From assembly GCF_018343715.1 (NCBI RefSeq), contig NZ_JAGYPL010000002.1:628364-692363 (forward strand): DNA of 64,000 nucleotides, written 5' to 3'. This document shows, piece by piece, positions 17,724 to 26,139 of this stretch. Positions within the stretch are counted from its first letter, which is position 1. Each line of letters opens with the position of its first letter. The stretch comes from Bacillus sp. FJAT-49711 (GTDB lineage Bacteria; Bacillota; Bacilli; Bacillales; Bacillaceae_C). The notes under the pieces were generated by a model. It searched no databases and was not told the origin of the DNA. It saw nothing but the letters and a program-made list of their open reading frames with translations. The translations under genes were made by a program, and so were the position numbers.

Positions 17724-18519
17724 AACACAGGACCAGCTACTTGTTGAATTGAAAAAAAGTGAGGATTGGGAAAAAGACCAAAGCTCGTTATGGTTTTGGG
17801 AAAAACTTGGCCGTCTTCCATTCAAACTTCTCGACAAACTGACACCAGCATTTTTACAAAGGAAAATTGGAACTATTTTAGACGAGCTCGGTCAATATAT
17901 TCAATCAGGGGGAAGGTATTTAAGCTCTGTTTCTTCGCTAAAATCGTATTATCCCCAAAAAGAAGTCCATACATTGCAGGACTTGGATTTGATTTCTGTT
18001 AATGAAATGGATCATGCTGTTAGGAATCTCAAAAAAAACCGAAAACGGCTGGCAACGTTCCAAGGGGCAAGCACAGGGATCGGAGGAATTTTCACGATAT
18101 CCATTGATATTCCATTGCTTCTAGGCCTACAATTAAAAACTCTTCAGGATATAGCCATTTGTTACGGTTATGATCCAAACGATAAAAAGGAAAGAGTGTT
18201 TATTGTCAAAGTCCTACAGTTTGTTTCTTCTGATATTGTCGGAAAACAAGCGATATTAAAGCAATTATCCCTCATTGATTCTTCTGATGAAGAGAAAAAA
18301 AGAAACTCGGTTTCAGAACTCCTGGGCTGGCGAGAAGTAATTATGAAATACCGAGATCATGTCGGTTGGAAAAAGGTTTTTCAAATGGTTCCCATTGCAG
18401 GACTGATTTTCGGCGCCTTTGTAAATCGCTCCTCAATTAACGAGTTATCAGAAGCTGGGATTATGCTTTATCGAAAGAGAAGAATAAAAGAACGTTTAGC
18501 TCGATTGGATGGTAAATGA
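17716..18519 (+). CDS. EcsC family protein
   Basis: 267 aa. The segment GASTGIGGIFTISIDIPLLLGLQLKTLQDIAICYGYDP is a hallmark of the EcsC family (named after the third gene of the B. subtilis ecs operon), with a hydrophobic hairpin that probably meets the membrane. Another hydrophobic stretch is near 235-250. The molecular function of the family is unknown. It is last in the riboswitch operon and shares its start region with the Spo0M-like gene. Confidence 0.85.
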   Translation: MIETQDQLLVELKKSEDWEKDQSSLWFWEKLGRLPFKLLDKLTPAFLQRKIGTILDELGQYIQSGGRYLSSVSSLKSYYPQKEVHTLQDLDLISVNEMDHAVRNLKKNRKRLATFQGASTGIGGIFTISIDIPLLLGLQLKTLQDIAICYGYDPNDKKERVFIVKVLQFVSSDIVGKQAILKQLSLIDSSDEEKKRNSVSELLGWREVIMKYRDHVGWKKVFQMVPIAGLIFGAFVNRSSINELSEAGIMLYRKRRIKERLARLDGK

Positions 18520-18545
18520 AAATATCATCTTCTTGTGAATATAAA

Positions 18546-18576
18546 CAGAAGGGTCAAAATTGGCCCTTCTGTTATT
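18546..18576. terminator. Bidirectional terminator
   Basis: The stem CAGAAGGG / CCCTTCTG (18546-18571) lies between the riboswitch operon and the convergent methyltransferase gene. Confidence 0.75.
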
Positions 18577-19348
18577 CTTTTATCCCAATGACACGGATCC
18601 TTTTATAATCAGCTATCCATTTATCATCATGAAATAAAATTTCTCTCAAATTATTCTCAACATTTTTGATGATCATGTCTTTTTTGCTTTCTGAAATTCC
18701 TTCGAACATAGCGTTGGCAAACATGTTTATCCAGTTCTGGAGTCCATTATCTCCTTCGAGTGGGGTCGGTCTATCAAAATGTTGAGCAAAAGTGACTCTA
18801 AAGCCCGTCTCTTCCATTAAAGATGAATACTCTCCGATACTTGGAAAAAACCATGGGAACTTTTCAATGTTTTTTTCGTACCCTTCATGTTTCAATTGAT
18901 TAATCATCTCATCTGTTATGAATTGAACATTTCCTTTCCCGCCAAATTCAGCGACAAATCTTCCGCCTCGATTTAGTGCCTTATAAATACAATGCAATGC
19001 TTTTCCTTGCGGCTTTATCCAATGAAGTGTAGCGTTAGAAAATACCGCATCAAATTCGTTCGTATAGTTTAAATCAGTGGCATCTCCAACATCAAAATGA
19101 AGATCTGGATATTTATTTCTTGCTAATCTAACCATATTTTCAGATTTATCTACACCTACAACCTCAATCCCGCGATCATATAATTGCTTTGCCAAATCTC
19201 CTGTTCCACAACCAAGGTCGAGTATTTTTTCTCCTTTTTCAGGCGCTAACAATTCAACTAAGTGAGTGCCAAGTGCTGAAACAAATGAATGTTTATAATC
19301 ATACAAATGTGCATTCCAAGAATCCTTTATGTTTTTGTCATTTTCCAA
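18572..19348 (-). CDS. Class I SAM-dependent methyltransferase
   Basis: 258 aa. ILDLGCGTGDLAKQL is motif I, VVGVDKSENMVRLAR motif II, and FDAVFSNATLHWIK the post-II region typical of the UbiE/trans-aconitate-type methyltransferases. TTG at 19348 is preferred, eight bases after AGGGAG; a GTG at 19357 would touch that site. It diverges from a LysR regulator, which may control it. Confidence 0.85.
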   Translation of the reverse strand: MENDKNIKDSWNAHLYDYKHSFVSALGTHLVELLAPEKGEKILDLGCGTGDLAKQLYDRGIEVVGVDKSENMVRLARNKYPDLHFDVGDATDLNYTNEFDAVFSNATLHWIKPQGKALHCIYKALNRGGRFVAEFGGKGNVQFITDEMINQLKHEGYEKNIEKFPWFFPSIGEYSSLMEETGFRVTFAQHFDRPTPLEGDNGLQNWINMFANAMFEGISESKKDMIIKNVENNLREILFHDDKWIADYKRIRVIGIKE

Positions 19349-19441
19349 CTGTACCACTCCCTAAAATAGGCTGTTATTTTTTGTTAATTCCATTATACTT
19401 AATGAAAAACATTATGAATATTAACAAAAATGGAGTCTATT

Positions 19442-19458
19442 AATAACGAACTGTTATT
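19442..19458. promoter_or_regulatory. Candidate LysR operator dyad
   Basis: The dyad AATAAC-N5-GTTATT lies 18 bases before the LysR gene, between it and the divergent methyltransferase gene. LysR regulators often bind such sites to repress themselves and activate the divergent gene. Confidence 0.4.
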
Positions 19459-19475
19459 GAATAGGGGAGAAATAT

Positions 19476-20345
19476 ATGGATATTAAATGGCTTAAAACCT
19501 TTGTTATCGCGGCAGAGTATGAAAACTTTCGTAAAGCCTCAGAAGAGCTATTTTTAACTCAGCCAGCCGTCACAAAACATATTAAAAGACTGGAAGAGAA
19601 CCTAAACATCCAGTTATTCGATAGAATCGGAAAAAATATTACACTTACAGCGGCTGGTCATAAATTCCTGCCCCATGCTAAAGAAATAATTTGTACATAC
19701 GAACGAGGGCTTGATGACTTTGAATCTTGGAAGCAAGGATACAATCGAAAATTAATCATTGCTGCCGCACCTCAAATTGCCTCTTCAATCCTCCCTTCTA
19801 TATTGCGAAGTTTTACAGAGAAAAACCCCGACATTGAGGTATTGATCAATGTTCTTAGTTCATATGAAATTGGCAGTGAAATCAGTGCGGGTAGAGCGGA
19901 CTTGGGATTAACAAGAATAAAACCAATACAAACCAATATAAATTGCCAGATCGTGCATGATGAGCCAGTTTTTCTTGTTGGTCCTAATATGGCAGATCAA
20001 GACTGTATGTATGACGAAAAGATGGCCTTGCAAAAATTTAGGTTAATCACACATAACCATCCCGAATATTGGGATCATCTGTTAAACAATATTAAGCGAT
20101 TTTATCCAACTGTTCGAACTATGAAAGTGAATCAAATAGAGATTACAAAACAATTTATCGAGCAAGGTCTGGGAGTATCTTATTTGCCGGCTACAATGGT
20201 GAAGAATGAAATAAAAATGAAACAGCTAGTTGAAATAAAGGCAAATAAAATTGTCCCTCCTACTTCATCAACTTATGTCTTAACAAAAGTAGCAACAAAC
20301 GAGTCAATTGAATTTATTCAGTTTTTAAAAAAGGCTATTTTATAA
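19476..20345 (+). CDS. LysR family transcriptional regulator
   Basis: 289 aa. The N-terminal winged helix is clear (WLKTFVIAAEYENFRKASEE, then TQPAVTKHIKRLEENLNIQLF). The C-terminal 200 residues form the effector-binding fold. It diverges from the methyltransferase gene at 18.6 kb and lies ahead of a Nudix-GNAT-GNAT group. Effector unknown. The AGGGGAGA site supports ATG 19476. Confidence 0.92.
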   Translation: MDIKWLKTFVIAAEYENFRKASEELFLTQPAVTKHIKRLEENLNIQLFDRIGKNITLTAAGHKFLPHAKEIICTYERGLDDFESWKQGYNRKLIIAAAPQIASSILPSILRSFTEKNPDIEVLINVLSSYEIGSEISAGRADLGLTRIKPIQTNINCQIVHDEPVFLVGPNMADQDCMYDEKMALQKFRLITHNHPEYWDHLLNNIKRFYPTVRTMKVNQIEITKQFIEQGLGVSYLPATMVKNEIKMKQLVEIKANKIVPPTSSTYVLTKVATNESIEFIQFLKKAIL

Positions 20346-20371
20346 ACCATTAATAAGCAGGAGGGATTTGG

Positions 20372-20836
20372 ATGAATATTAGAAACTCGGTTAAAGCGAT
20401 TATCATGAAAGGGGAAAAAATACTATTAACAAAAAATCATGATCATGAAGGATATTTTTATCTCTGTCCAGGTGGCGGCCAGGAGTACGGGGAAACATTT
20501 CATGAAACCTTAGTACGAGAATGCTTGGAAGAGATTGGGCGAAAGATTAGTATAGGAGAACTATTATATATACGTGAATATATAGGCAAAAACCATGAAC
20601 ACTCTGCTTTTGACTTTGAGGTTCATCAGGTTGAATATTATTTTGCTTGCCAGCTTAATGGAATGGGGGAAAGTAGTTTTCATCCTTCTAATCCTGATCT
20701 ACATCAAGTTGGAATTGAGTGGATACCTGTTCATGATTTGCTGCAATACCGGATGTATCCAAAACAATTAAGAAAATTTATTATAAAACATCATAATGAA
20801 GAGAAAACTCCAATCTATTTGGGAGATGTTAATTAA
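20372..20836 (+). CDS. Nudix hydrolase
   Basis: 154 aa. The Nudix box starts GGGQEYGETFHETLVREC and continues LEEIG, matching the consensus. It follows the LysR gene by 26 bases and may be cotranscribed with it and with the two GNAT genes downstream (gaps 18 and 19 bases). AGGAGGG precedes the ATG. Substrate unknown. Confidence 0.88.
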   Translation: MNIRNSVKAIIMKGEKILLTKNHDHEGYFYLCPGGGQEYGETFHETLVRECLEEIGRKISIGELLYIREYIGKNHEHSAFDFEVHQVEYYFACQLNGMGESSFHPSNPDLHQVGIEWIPVHDLLQYRMYPKQLRKFIIKHHNEEKTPIYLGDVN

Positions 20837-20854
20837 AGGGAAAGGAACTGTTAA

Positions 20855-21340
20855 ATGGACCATATTATTCGCAAAATGAAAATGGAAGATATTCAACAAG
20901 TCCAAAGCATAGCAAAAACTAGTTGGAATCATACATATAAAAACATTATCCCGATGGAAGTTCAGGAAAACTTTCTCACATCCGCTTATAGCGATGAAAT
21001 GATGAAGCAACGTATGGAACGCTCTATTATGTATATAGCTGAGGTCGATGGGGAAATTGTAGGTTTTGCTAATTATTCTCCAATGCAAGAGGATGGCAAA
21101 GTTGAACTTTATGCGATCTATTTATATCCTGAGTACCAAGGAAAGGGAATAGGAACTTCCTTATTAAAAGCGGGAATAAACAATCTTGAAAATGTAAGAG
21201 AGATTTATATTAATGTAGAAAAGAATAATAATATTGGGAAAACCTTTTATAAAGCTAAGGGTTTTGAAGTAGTATCACATTTTGATGATGTATTGGATGG
21301 GCATATTGTAGAAACGATTAGGATGGTCTTAAAAATATAG
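20855..21340 (+). CDS. GNAT family N-acetyltransferase
   Basis: 161 aa. The acetyl-CoA loop is in AIYLYPEYQGKGIGTSLL, and NNIGKTFYKAKGFEVV is the last conserved strand-helix. It resembles PaiA-like Bacillus acetyltransferases only in general form. It forms a tight run with the preceding Nudix gene and the next GNAT gene. Confidence 0.9.
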   Translation: MDHIIRKMKMEDIQQVQSIAKTSWNHTYKNIIPMEVQENFLTSAYSDEMMKQRMERSIMYIAEVDGEIVGFANYSPMQEDGKVELYAIYLYPEYQGKGIGTSLLKAGINNLENVREIYINVEKNNNIGKTFYKAKGFEVVSHFDDVLDGHIVETIRMVLKI

Positions 21341-21359
21341 GCACAAGGAGACAATCAAT

Positions 21360-21881
21360 ATGGAAAATGTATTTTTATTAAAACCCACCCTGGAATTAAA
21401 AGAAGAATATGTAGAATTCTATAAAGAATGGAAAGAAAGTCAGGAGGATATGGTTCCTTGGGTCATAAGTAAAGACCCGTCTGACTTCCAAGGAATGGTA
21501 CAATTTCTTATGGATAATGAAAAAGGAGAAAATCTGCCTGATAACTGGGTGCCAGATTCTACTTTTTGGTTGGTTACTAAGAAGAAAAAGATTATTGGAG
21601 CAGTAAACATTAGACACCGACTCACCGAATCTTTATTTAATTCCGGTGGACATATCGGATATGGGATTCGGCCATCAGAAAGAAAAAAAGGATATGCTAC
21701 GAAGCTATTGGCATTATCTTTAGAAAAAGCGAAGGAATTGGGAATTAGCAAAGCTCTTGTTGTATGTGATGAAAACAATATAGCTTCGGAAAAAACGATT
21801 TTAAAAAATAACGGAATTCCTGATAATAGTTTTATCGAGGACAATGGAAATATGATAAAAAGGTTTTGGATACATATATAA
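21360..21881 (+). CDS. GNAT family N-acetyltransferase
   Basis: 173 aa. YGIRPSERKKGYATKLLALS is the acetyl-CoA-binding loop, and DENNIASEKTILKNNG is typical of the YjdJ/streptothricin-like branch of GNATs. AAGGAGA precedes ATG 21360. Acceptor unknown. It ends the LysR-Nudix-GNAT-GNAT run before a strong terminator. Confidence 0.9.
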   Translation: MENVFLLKPTLELKEEYVEFYKEWKESQEDMVPWVISKDPSDFQGMVQFLMDNEKGENLPDNWVPDSTFWLVTKKKKIIGAVNIRHRLTESLFNSGGHIGYGIRPSERKKGYATKLLALSLEKAKELGISKALVVCDENNIASEKTILKNNGIPDNSFIEDNGNMIKRFWIHI

Positions 21882-21899
21882 CATATTGATTTGTCCTGA

Positions 21900-21938
21900 A
21901 AAAACCGTTTGGGAGCTTTCGTTCCAAACGGTTTTTAA
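21900..21938. terminator. Bidirectional terminator
   Basis: The 11-bp stem AAACCGTTTGG / CCAAACGGTTT is flanked by A and T runs between the convergent GNAT and YjiH-like genes. Confidence 0.85.
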
Positions 21939-21947
21939 AATGATAAT

Positions 21948-23300
21948 TTAAAAAATTAAATGTGCAATCAATGTAATAATCGGCAATGTAATCAATGTTC
22001 TCAATAGAAATAGTATAATCAAATCTTTCATTCCCACTGGAATTTTCGACCCAATCAACAGTCCGCCGACTTCGGACATATAAATTAACTGAGTGACAGA
22101 TACACTTGCGATGATAAAACGGGTCATATCGGATTCTATTCCTCCTGCTAAAATGGAGGGCAAAAACATGTCGGCGAACCCAACAACTAATGTTTGCGAT
22201 GCAGCTCCAGCTTCAGGTATTCTTAGCAATTCAAGCAGCGGAATAAAAGGGGTGCCGAGCCATTGGAATAATGGGGTGTATTCAGCTATCACGAGCGCTA
22301 CCGTTCCAAGCGCCATTACGATTGGTGCTACACCTAACCACATATCCAAAATATTTTTGCACCCGTCTATAAAGAATGCTTTAACACTGCTGCTCTTTCT
22401 TGCTTGACTTTGTGCTTGTTCAATTCCGTAACCTAATCTTGAGTAGCCATCAGGAATCAGTTCAGCAGTATTGTCATCTTCTTTTCCATTTATGAAGGTG
22501 TTCGGCTTGCTAGAAAGCGGCCAAATTCTTGGAAGGATAATCGCTGCAATTATCCCTGAAAAAGTAACAGCAAAGTAATAAGGTACAAAATAATGCATTA
22601 AGCCTACTTCTTTTAAGACGACGATACTAAAGGTGATTGATACGACCGAGAAAGTTGTCCCAATAATTGCCGCTTCTCGTTTCGTATAATGGCCTTCCTC
22701 GTATTGCTTGCTAGTAAGCAACACTCCGATTGTTCCGTCTCCGAGCCATGAGGCAAGAGCATCGATTGAGGATCGCCCCGGTAATTTGAATACAGGCCTC
22801 ATAAATTTTGTCATGAGAGCTCCAAATAGTTCCAATAGTCCAAAGTTCAATAATAACGGCAATAATAAACCAGCGAATAGAAAAACACTAAAAAGGACGG
22901 GTAATAAGCTGAACAATAAAGTCGCTCCCGTATTTTCCGACCAGATTGCCTCTGGACCAACCTTAAAAAACACCATAATCGCAAAAACAACCGCTAATAT
23001 ACGAGCTATCACCCATATTATAGGAATATCAAATAGTGCTGTTAAAAATGATGAATTTCTAATAAATGTTGGTTTTAAGGTTTTTGCTATCACCGTTCCG
23101 ATGAAAGCAAGAATAATGATTCCGACCATTATTGCAGGAATAACCGGACCAAGAATATTTTGCAATGCTTCAGATAAGACAGCGATAGGAATGGTAACTC
23201 CTTCACTTGAAGGAATCGGAATCATAAATAAAAAAACACCGATCAAAGAAGGTATTAAAAAAAGTAAAAAGTCCTTTGGAATGATTTTAAGTTTATTCAA
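21948..23300 (-). CDS. YjiH family membrane protein (nucleoside-recognition Gate domain)
   Basis: 450 aa, with about ten membrane segments. GDGTIGVLLTSKQYEEGHY and the surrounding sequence are typical of Gate-domain proteins of the YjiH branch. Relatives with this domain include spore maturation proteins SpmA/SpmB and nucleoside transporters; the transported substrate of YjiH is not known. TTG start eight bases after AAAGGTG. Single gene. Confidence 0.85.
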   Translation of the reverse strand: MNKLKIIPKDFLLFLIPSLIGVFLFMIPIPSSEGVTIPIAVLSEALQNILGPVIPAIMVGIIILAFIGTVIAKTLKPTFIRNSSFLTALFDIPIIWVIARILAVVFAIMVFFKVGPEAIWSENTGATLLFSLLPVLFSVFLFAGLLLPLLLNFGLLELFGALMTKFMRPVFKLPGRSSIDALASWLGDGTIGVLLTSKQYEEGHYTKREAAIIGTTFSVVSITFSIVVLKEVGLMHYFVPYYFAVTFSGIIAAIILPRIWPLSSKPNTFINGKEDDNTAELIPDGYSRLGYGIEQAQSQARKSSSVKAFFIDGCKNILDMWLGVAPIVMALGTVALVIAEYTPLFQWLGTPFIPLLELLRIPEAGAASQTLVVGFADMFLPSILAGGIESDMTRFIIASVSVTQLIYMSEVGGLLIGSKIPVGMKDLIILFLLRTLITLPIITLIAHLIF

Positions 23301-23414
23301 TGATGTTCACCTTTCGTTATAAAAATTCAACGTTTCTCATTTTAATGCATAAGCACAAAAAAATCCAACCCAAAATTAGGGAAAGGCCGATGGGGACTTG
23401 ATAAAAAGGAACCG

Positions 23415-23460
23415 GTCCTTAAACCATTCCCATTTCCTTAAACCATTCCCATTTCTTTGC
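23415..23460. repeat. Short direct repeat
   Basis: CTTAAACCATTCCCATTTC occurs twice in tandem in the intergenic region before the HAD gene. No role is seen. Confidence 0.6.
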
Positions 23461-23533
23461 ATTGATACTCTTTTTCAGTTAGAATTATTCGCAATAGAAG
23501 AGTGCGTTTAGCATAAAGAAGGAGCTATGAAAA

Positions 23534-24409
23534 TTGATTAAATGTATTGCATCAGATATGGACGGAACGTTATTAAATGCAAGGCAAGAAGTAAGCGAAG
23601 AAAACATTCGAGCAATTCAAGCTGCTCAAGAAAAGGGAATTGATTTCGTTGTTGTAACAGGAAGGGCATACAACGAAGTCCGTTATGTACTTGATAAAAC
23701 AGGTCTTACTTTGCCGGCCGTTTGTGTAAATGGCGGAGAAATTCGCGATAAGGAAGGGAAAGTCAGTTATTCCGTCGGATTGGATGGACCCACTGCGGCA
23801 AAAGTTACTTCTGTGTTTGAAGAAATGAATATATACTTTGAGCTGTACACGGAGGGCGGAACATACACAACGGATTACGAAAAAGGAATTCAAGTGCTTG
23901 TCGATATTTATCATACAGCGAACCCATCCCAAGATGTAGAAAAAATCCGCGAATCAGCGGATGAACGTTTTCATCAACGACTCATACATGTAATTGATGA
24001 TTTTGAACGTATTTTTGAAGCAGCTGATTGCCACGTCTATAAATTCCTTGCCTTTTCAATGGATGAGGAAGTACTGATGGAAGTGAGCGAACGCTTAAAG
24101 GAAATAAGCGGACTGGAAGTGACTTCTTCAGGTCGAAACAATTTAGAAGTTATGCACTATGAGGCGTTAAAAGGAAAAGCCCTTCAAAAATATGTAGAAC
24201 AGAAGGGTATATCACTTGAAGAGACAATGGCTTTAGGTGACAACTATAACGATTTATCGATGTTGAAAATTGTCGGCCACTCCGTAGCAATGGGCAATTC
24301 AGAACAAGAAATAAAAGATATTTGCAAATATGAGACGGCCACGAATGATGAAGATGGGGTAGCGAAGGCGATTATGAAAGCACTTGGACAAATGGAAACT
24401 TCTCAATAA
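23534..24409 (+). CDS. Cof-type HAD-IIB phosphatase
   Basis: 291 aa. ASDMDGTLLNARQEVSEEN is motif I with the nucleophile and acid/base Asp, VVTGRAYNEV is motif II, and ALGDNYNDLSMLKIVGHSV is motif IV; a type IIB cap lies between. These enzymes dephosphorylate sugar phosphates or pyridoxal phosphate. TTG 23534 follows AAGGAGC. Single gene. Confidence 0.92.
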   Translation: MIKCIASDMDGTLLNARQEVSEENIRAIQAAQEKGIDFVVVTGRAYNEVRYVLDKTGLTLPAVCVNGGEIRDKEGKVSYSVGLDGPTAAKVTSVFEEMNIYFELYTEGGTYTTDYEKGIQVLVDIYHTANPSQDVEKIRESADERFHQRLIHVIDDFERIFEAADCHVYKFLAFSMDEEVLMEVSERLKEISGLEVTSSGRNNLEVMHYEALKGKALQKYVEQKGISLEETMALGDNYNDLSMLKIVGHSVAMGNSEQEIKDICKYETATNDEDGVAKAIMKALGQMETSQ

Positions 24410-24488
24410 AAAGGCGGTTGCTAATTTGTTATTTTACTTTTGATTTCGGTCATTTTCCTTTTAAAAAACAAAATTGGAGATGATCGAT

Positions 24489-24902
24489 ATGATATATAAA
24501 AACACGCTTGATGGAATTTCAGCTGATATGCTGACCGGCTTTTTTGTGGATTGGCCAAACCCGCCAAATCCTCAAACGCACCTTAAGCTTTTAAAAAATA
24601 GCAGCAACGTAGTTATCGCGATAGATGAAACGGTTAATCAAGTAGTAGGATTCATAACGGCCATTAGCGACGGAATTCTATCAGCCTACATTCCATTTTT
24701 AGAAGTATTGCCTGAATACAAAAATAAAGGAATCGGTCAGGAATTAGTTAGCCGGATGCTAACAGAACTGAATCACATATATATGATTGATCTATGCTGT
24801 GATGATGATTTAGTTTCTTACTATGAAAAGTTTGGAATGTACAGAACGAATGGAATGATTTTTAGGAATTATAGCAGGCAATCTGGAAATATAGATGAAT
24901 AG
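24489..24902 (+). CDS. GNAT family N-acetyltransferase
   Basis: 137 aa. VLPEYKNKGIGQELVSRM is the acetyl-CoA loop, and DDLVSYYEKFGMYRTNGM is the C-terminal motif. ATG 24489 is preferred; a TTG at 24474 lies inside the GGAG ribosome site. The sequence after residue 130 is short, as in compact GNATs. Substrate unknown. Confidence 0.87.
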   Translation: MIYKNTLDGISADMLTGFFVDWPNPPNPQTHLKLLKNSSNVVIAIDETVNQVVGFITAISDGILSAYIPFLEVLPEYKNKGIGQELVSRMLTELNHIYMIDLCCDDDLVSYYEKFGMYRTNGMIFRNYSRQSGNIDE

Positions 24903-24910
24903 ATGGGTGC

Positions 24911-24940
24911 ACAAAAACGCTTTTTATAAAGCGTTTTTGT
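24911..24940. terminator. Bidirectional terminator
   Basis: The stem AAAAACGCTTT / AAAGCGTTTTT lies between the convergent GNAT gene and small membrane protein gene. Confidence 0.8.
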
Positions 24941-25226
24941 TGTTAATTTTGTTCCTCCTAAAATTCACATATTCAAGAATGAGAAAGTTAATCCACGTTA
25001 AAATGGGAATATAAAATATTAAATAATGAAGGCTAGAAGAACCAAAGCCAAAGGCTCTAGCTTCTTCATCCCCCATGTAAAAAAGCCATGTCATCATGAC
25101 TAAAATGAGCGTGTTAATGCACAGTGAGGATAGGTTGCTGAACCATTTATGGCTGCTTTTATTAAATATCCATATCGATAGGATTGTAGAAATTATTAGA
25201 GAAACGGCCAGCATAATAAACAACAA
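24924..25226 (-). CDS. Small membrane protein, unknown
   Basis: 100 aa with three membrane segments (about 2-20, 34-51, 66-86) and a basic C-terminus. Not recognised. TTG start after a weak AGAGGCGGG site. Its 3' end lies within the terminator shared with the upstream GNAT gene. Confidence 0.55.
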   Translation of the reverse strand: MLFIMLAVSLIISTILSIWIFNKSSHKWFSNLSSLCINTLILVMMTWLFYMGDEEARAFGFGSSSLHYLIFYIPILTWINFLILEYVNFRRNKINNKNAL

Positions 25227-25269
25227 ATGAATCCCGCCTCTTTGTTTTAAATGATTTTGATAAATTATT

Positions 25270-26133
25270 TTAGATTTCCACAGGCATTGGAATCACTACC
25301 GCGTTGCAAGCTTTCTCGTAAAATTCCATTGGACCTGCTCCTCCAATAATGGCATATTCATAGCCTATTTCTTTCATATCTTTAAGGCAGTGATGCAACA
25401 GCGAATACCCAATCCCTTTTGTTCGTTGTGAAGTGTGTACTCCCATTGGGCCGAAGTAACATTTTTTATTTTGATAGATATCAAAGGCTGCAAAACCTGC
25501 CAATGTATGATCTTCCTCAAAGGCAACGTAAATTTTTGGATTTACTTCACATAATCCCTTTTCAATTGTTTGTGCCCATCCTTCCGAAAAATACATCTTT
25601 ACGAATTGAATAAGATTTTCATAATCTTCTTTTTTAACCTTTCGAATGAAAGGAGGGTGTTTAATTTCAGGAAAAATATAATGACCAAGGTGAGTAATCA
25701 TGTCTCGTGAAGTTGTGCCGAGAGCCATTATTATTTTTTTATCTTTCTCGGATAAATAGGAGGCAATTGTATTTGTAGCCAATAACGCTTTAAGTATATG
25801 GCCTTCATTTATGTAGATTTGATTATACTTTTTCATATATGTAATAGACTTTTTAATAACACTTTCAACTTCCGTAGCAATGGGAATTGTAAAAAAGTCA
25901 TGATAAATAAATGGATGTTCAGGATCGATTACTGTTATTAATAAGTCTAAGTTCATATTGCATCTTAATGAGATTTCCCCTAATACACCTGTTTTTTCTA
26001 AAAAACATGCTAAAAGAATATGGCTGGGAGTAAGCATAACACTATTTGCTGCAAGTGCCTCACTTTCAGCAATGCGAAAGACTCTTTGAACCCTATCAGT
26101 AAGAAAAAGTTGTCCGTTATTCAGCTCAATCAC
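25270..26133 (-). CDS. Clp N-domain fused to GNAT acetyltransferase
   Basis: 287 aa with two parts. Residues 1-140 (RVFRIAESEALAANSVMLTP, then SHILLACFLEKTGVLGEI) match the repeated N-terminal domain of ClpA/ClpC. Residues 145-287 form a GNAT domain (MGVHTSQRTKGIGYSLLHHC, GYEYAIIGGAGPMEFYEKA). There is no AAA+ module, so this is not a Clp ATPase. The fusion suggests an acetyltransferase that binds a Clp-type partner or adaptor. It is six bases downstream of the nucleotidyltransferase gene, so the two are probably cotranscribed. Confidence 0.8.
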   Translation of the reverse strand: MIELNNGQLFLTDRVQRVFRIAESEALAANSVMLTPSHILLACFLEKTGVLGEISLRCNMNLDLLITVIDPEHPFIYHDFFTIPIATEVESVIKKSITYMKKYNQIYINEGHILKALLATNTIASYLSEKDKKIIMALGTTSRDMITHLGHYIFPEIKHPPFIRKVKKEDYENLIQFVKMYFSEGWAQTIEKGLCEVNPKIYVAFEEDHTLAGFAAFDIYQNKKCYFGPMGVHTSQRTKGIGYSLLHHCLKDMKEIGYEYAIIGGAGPMEFYEKACNAVVIPMPVEI

Positions 26134-26139
26134 CTCCTT

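Noticed and set aside
22708-23322. 204-codon open frame antisense to the YjiH-like gene
   Set aside because: It lies opposite a clear membrane protein gene, lacks a ribosome site and its composition reflects the complementary strand.
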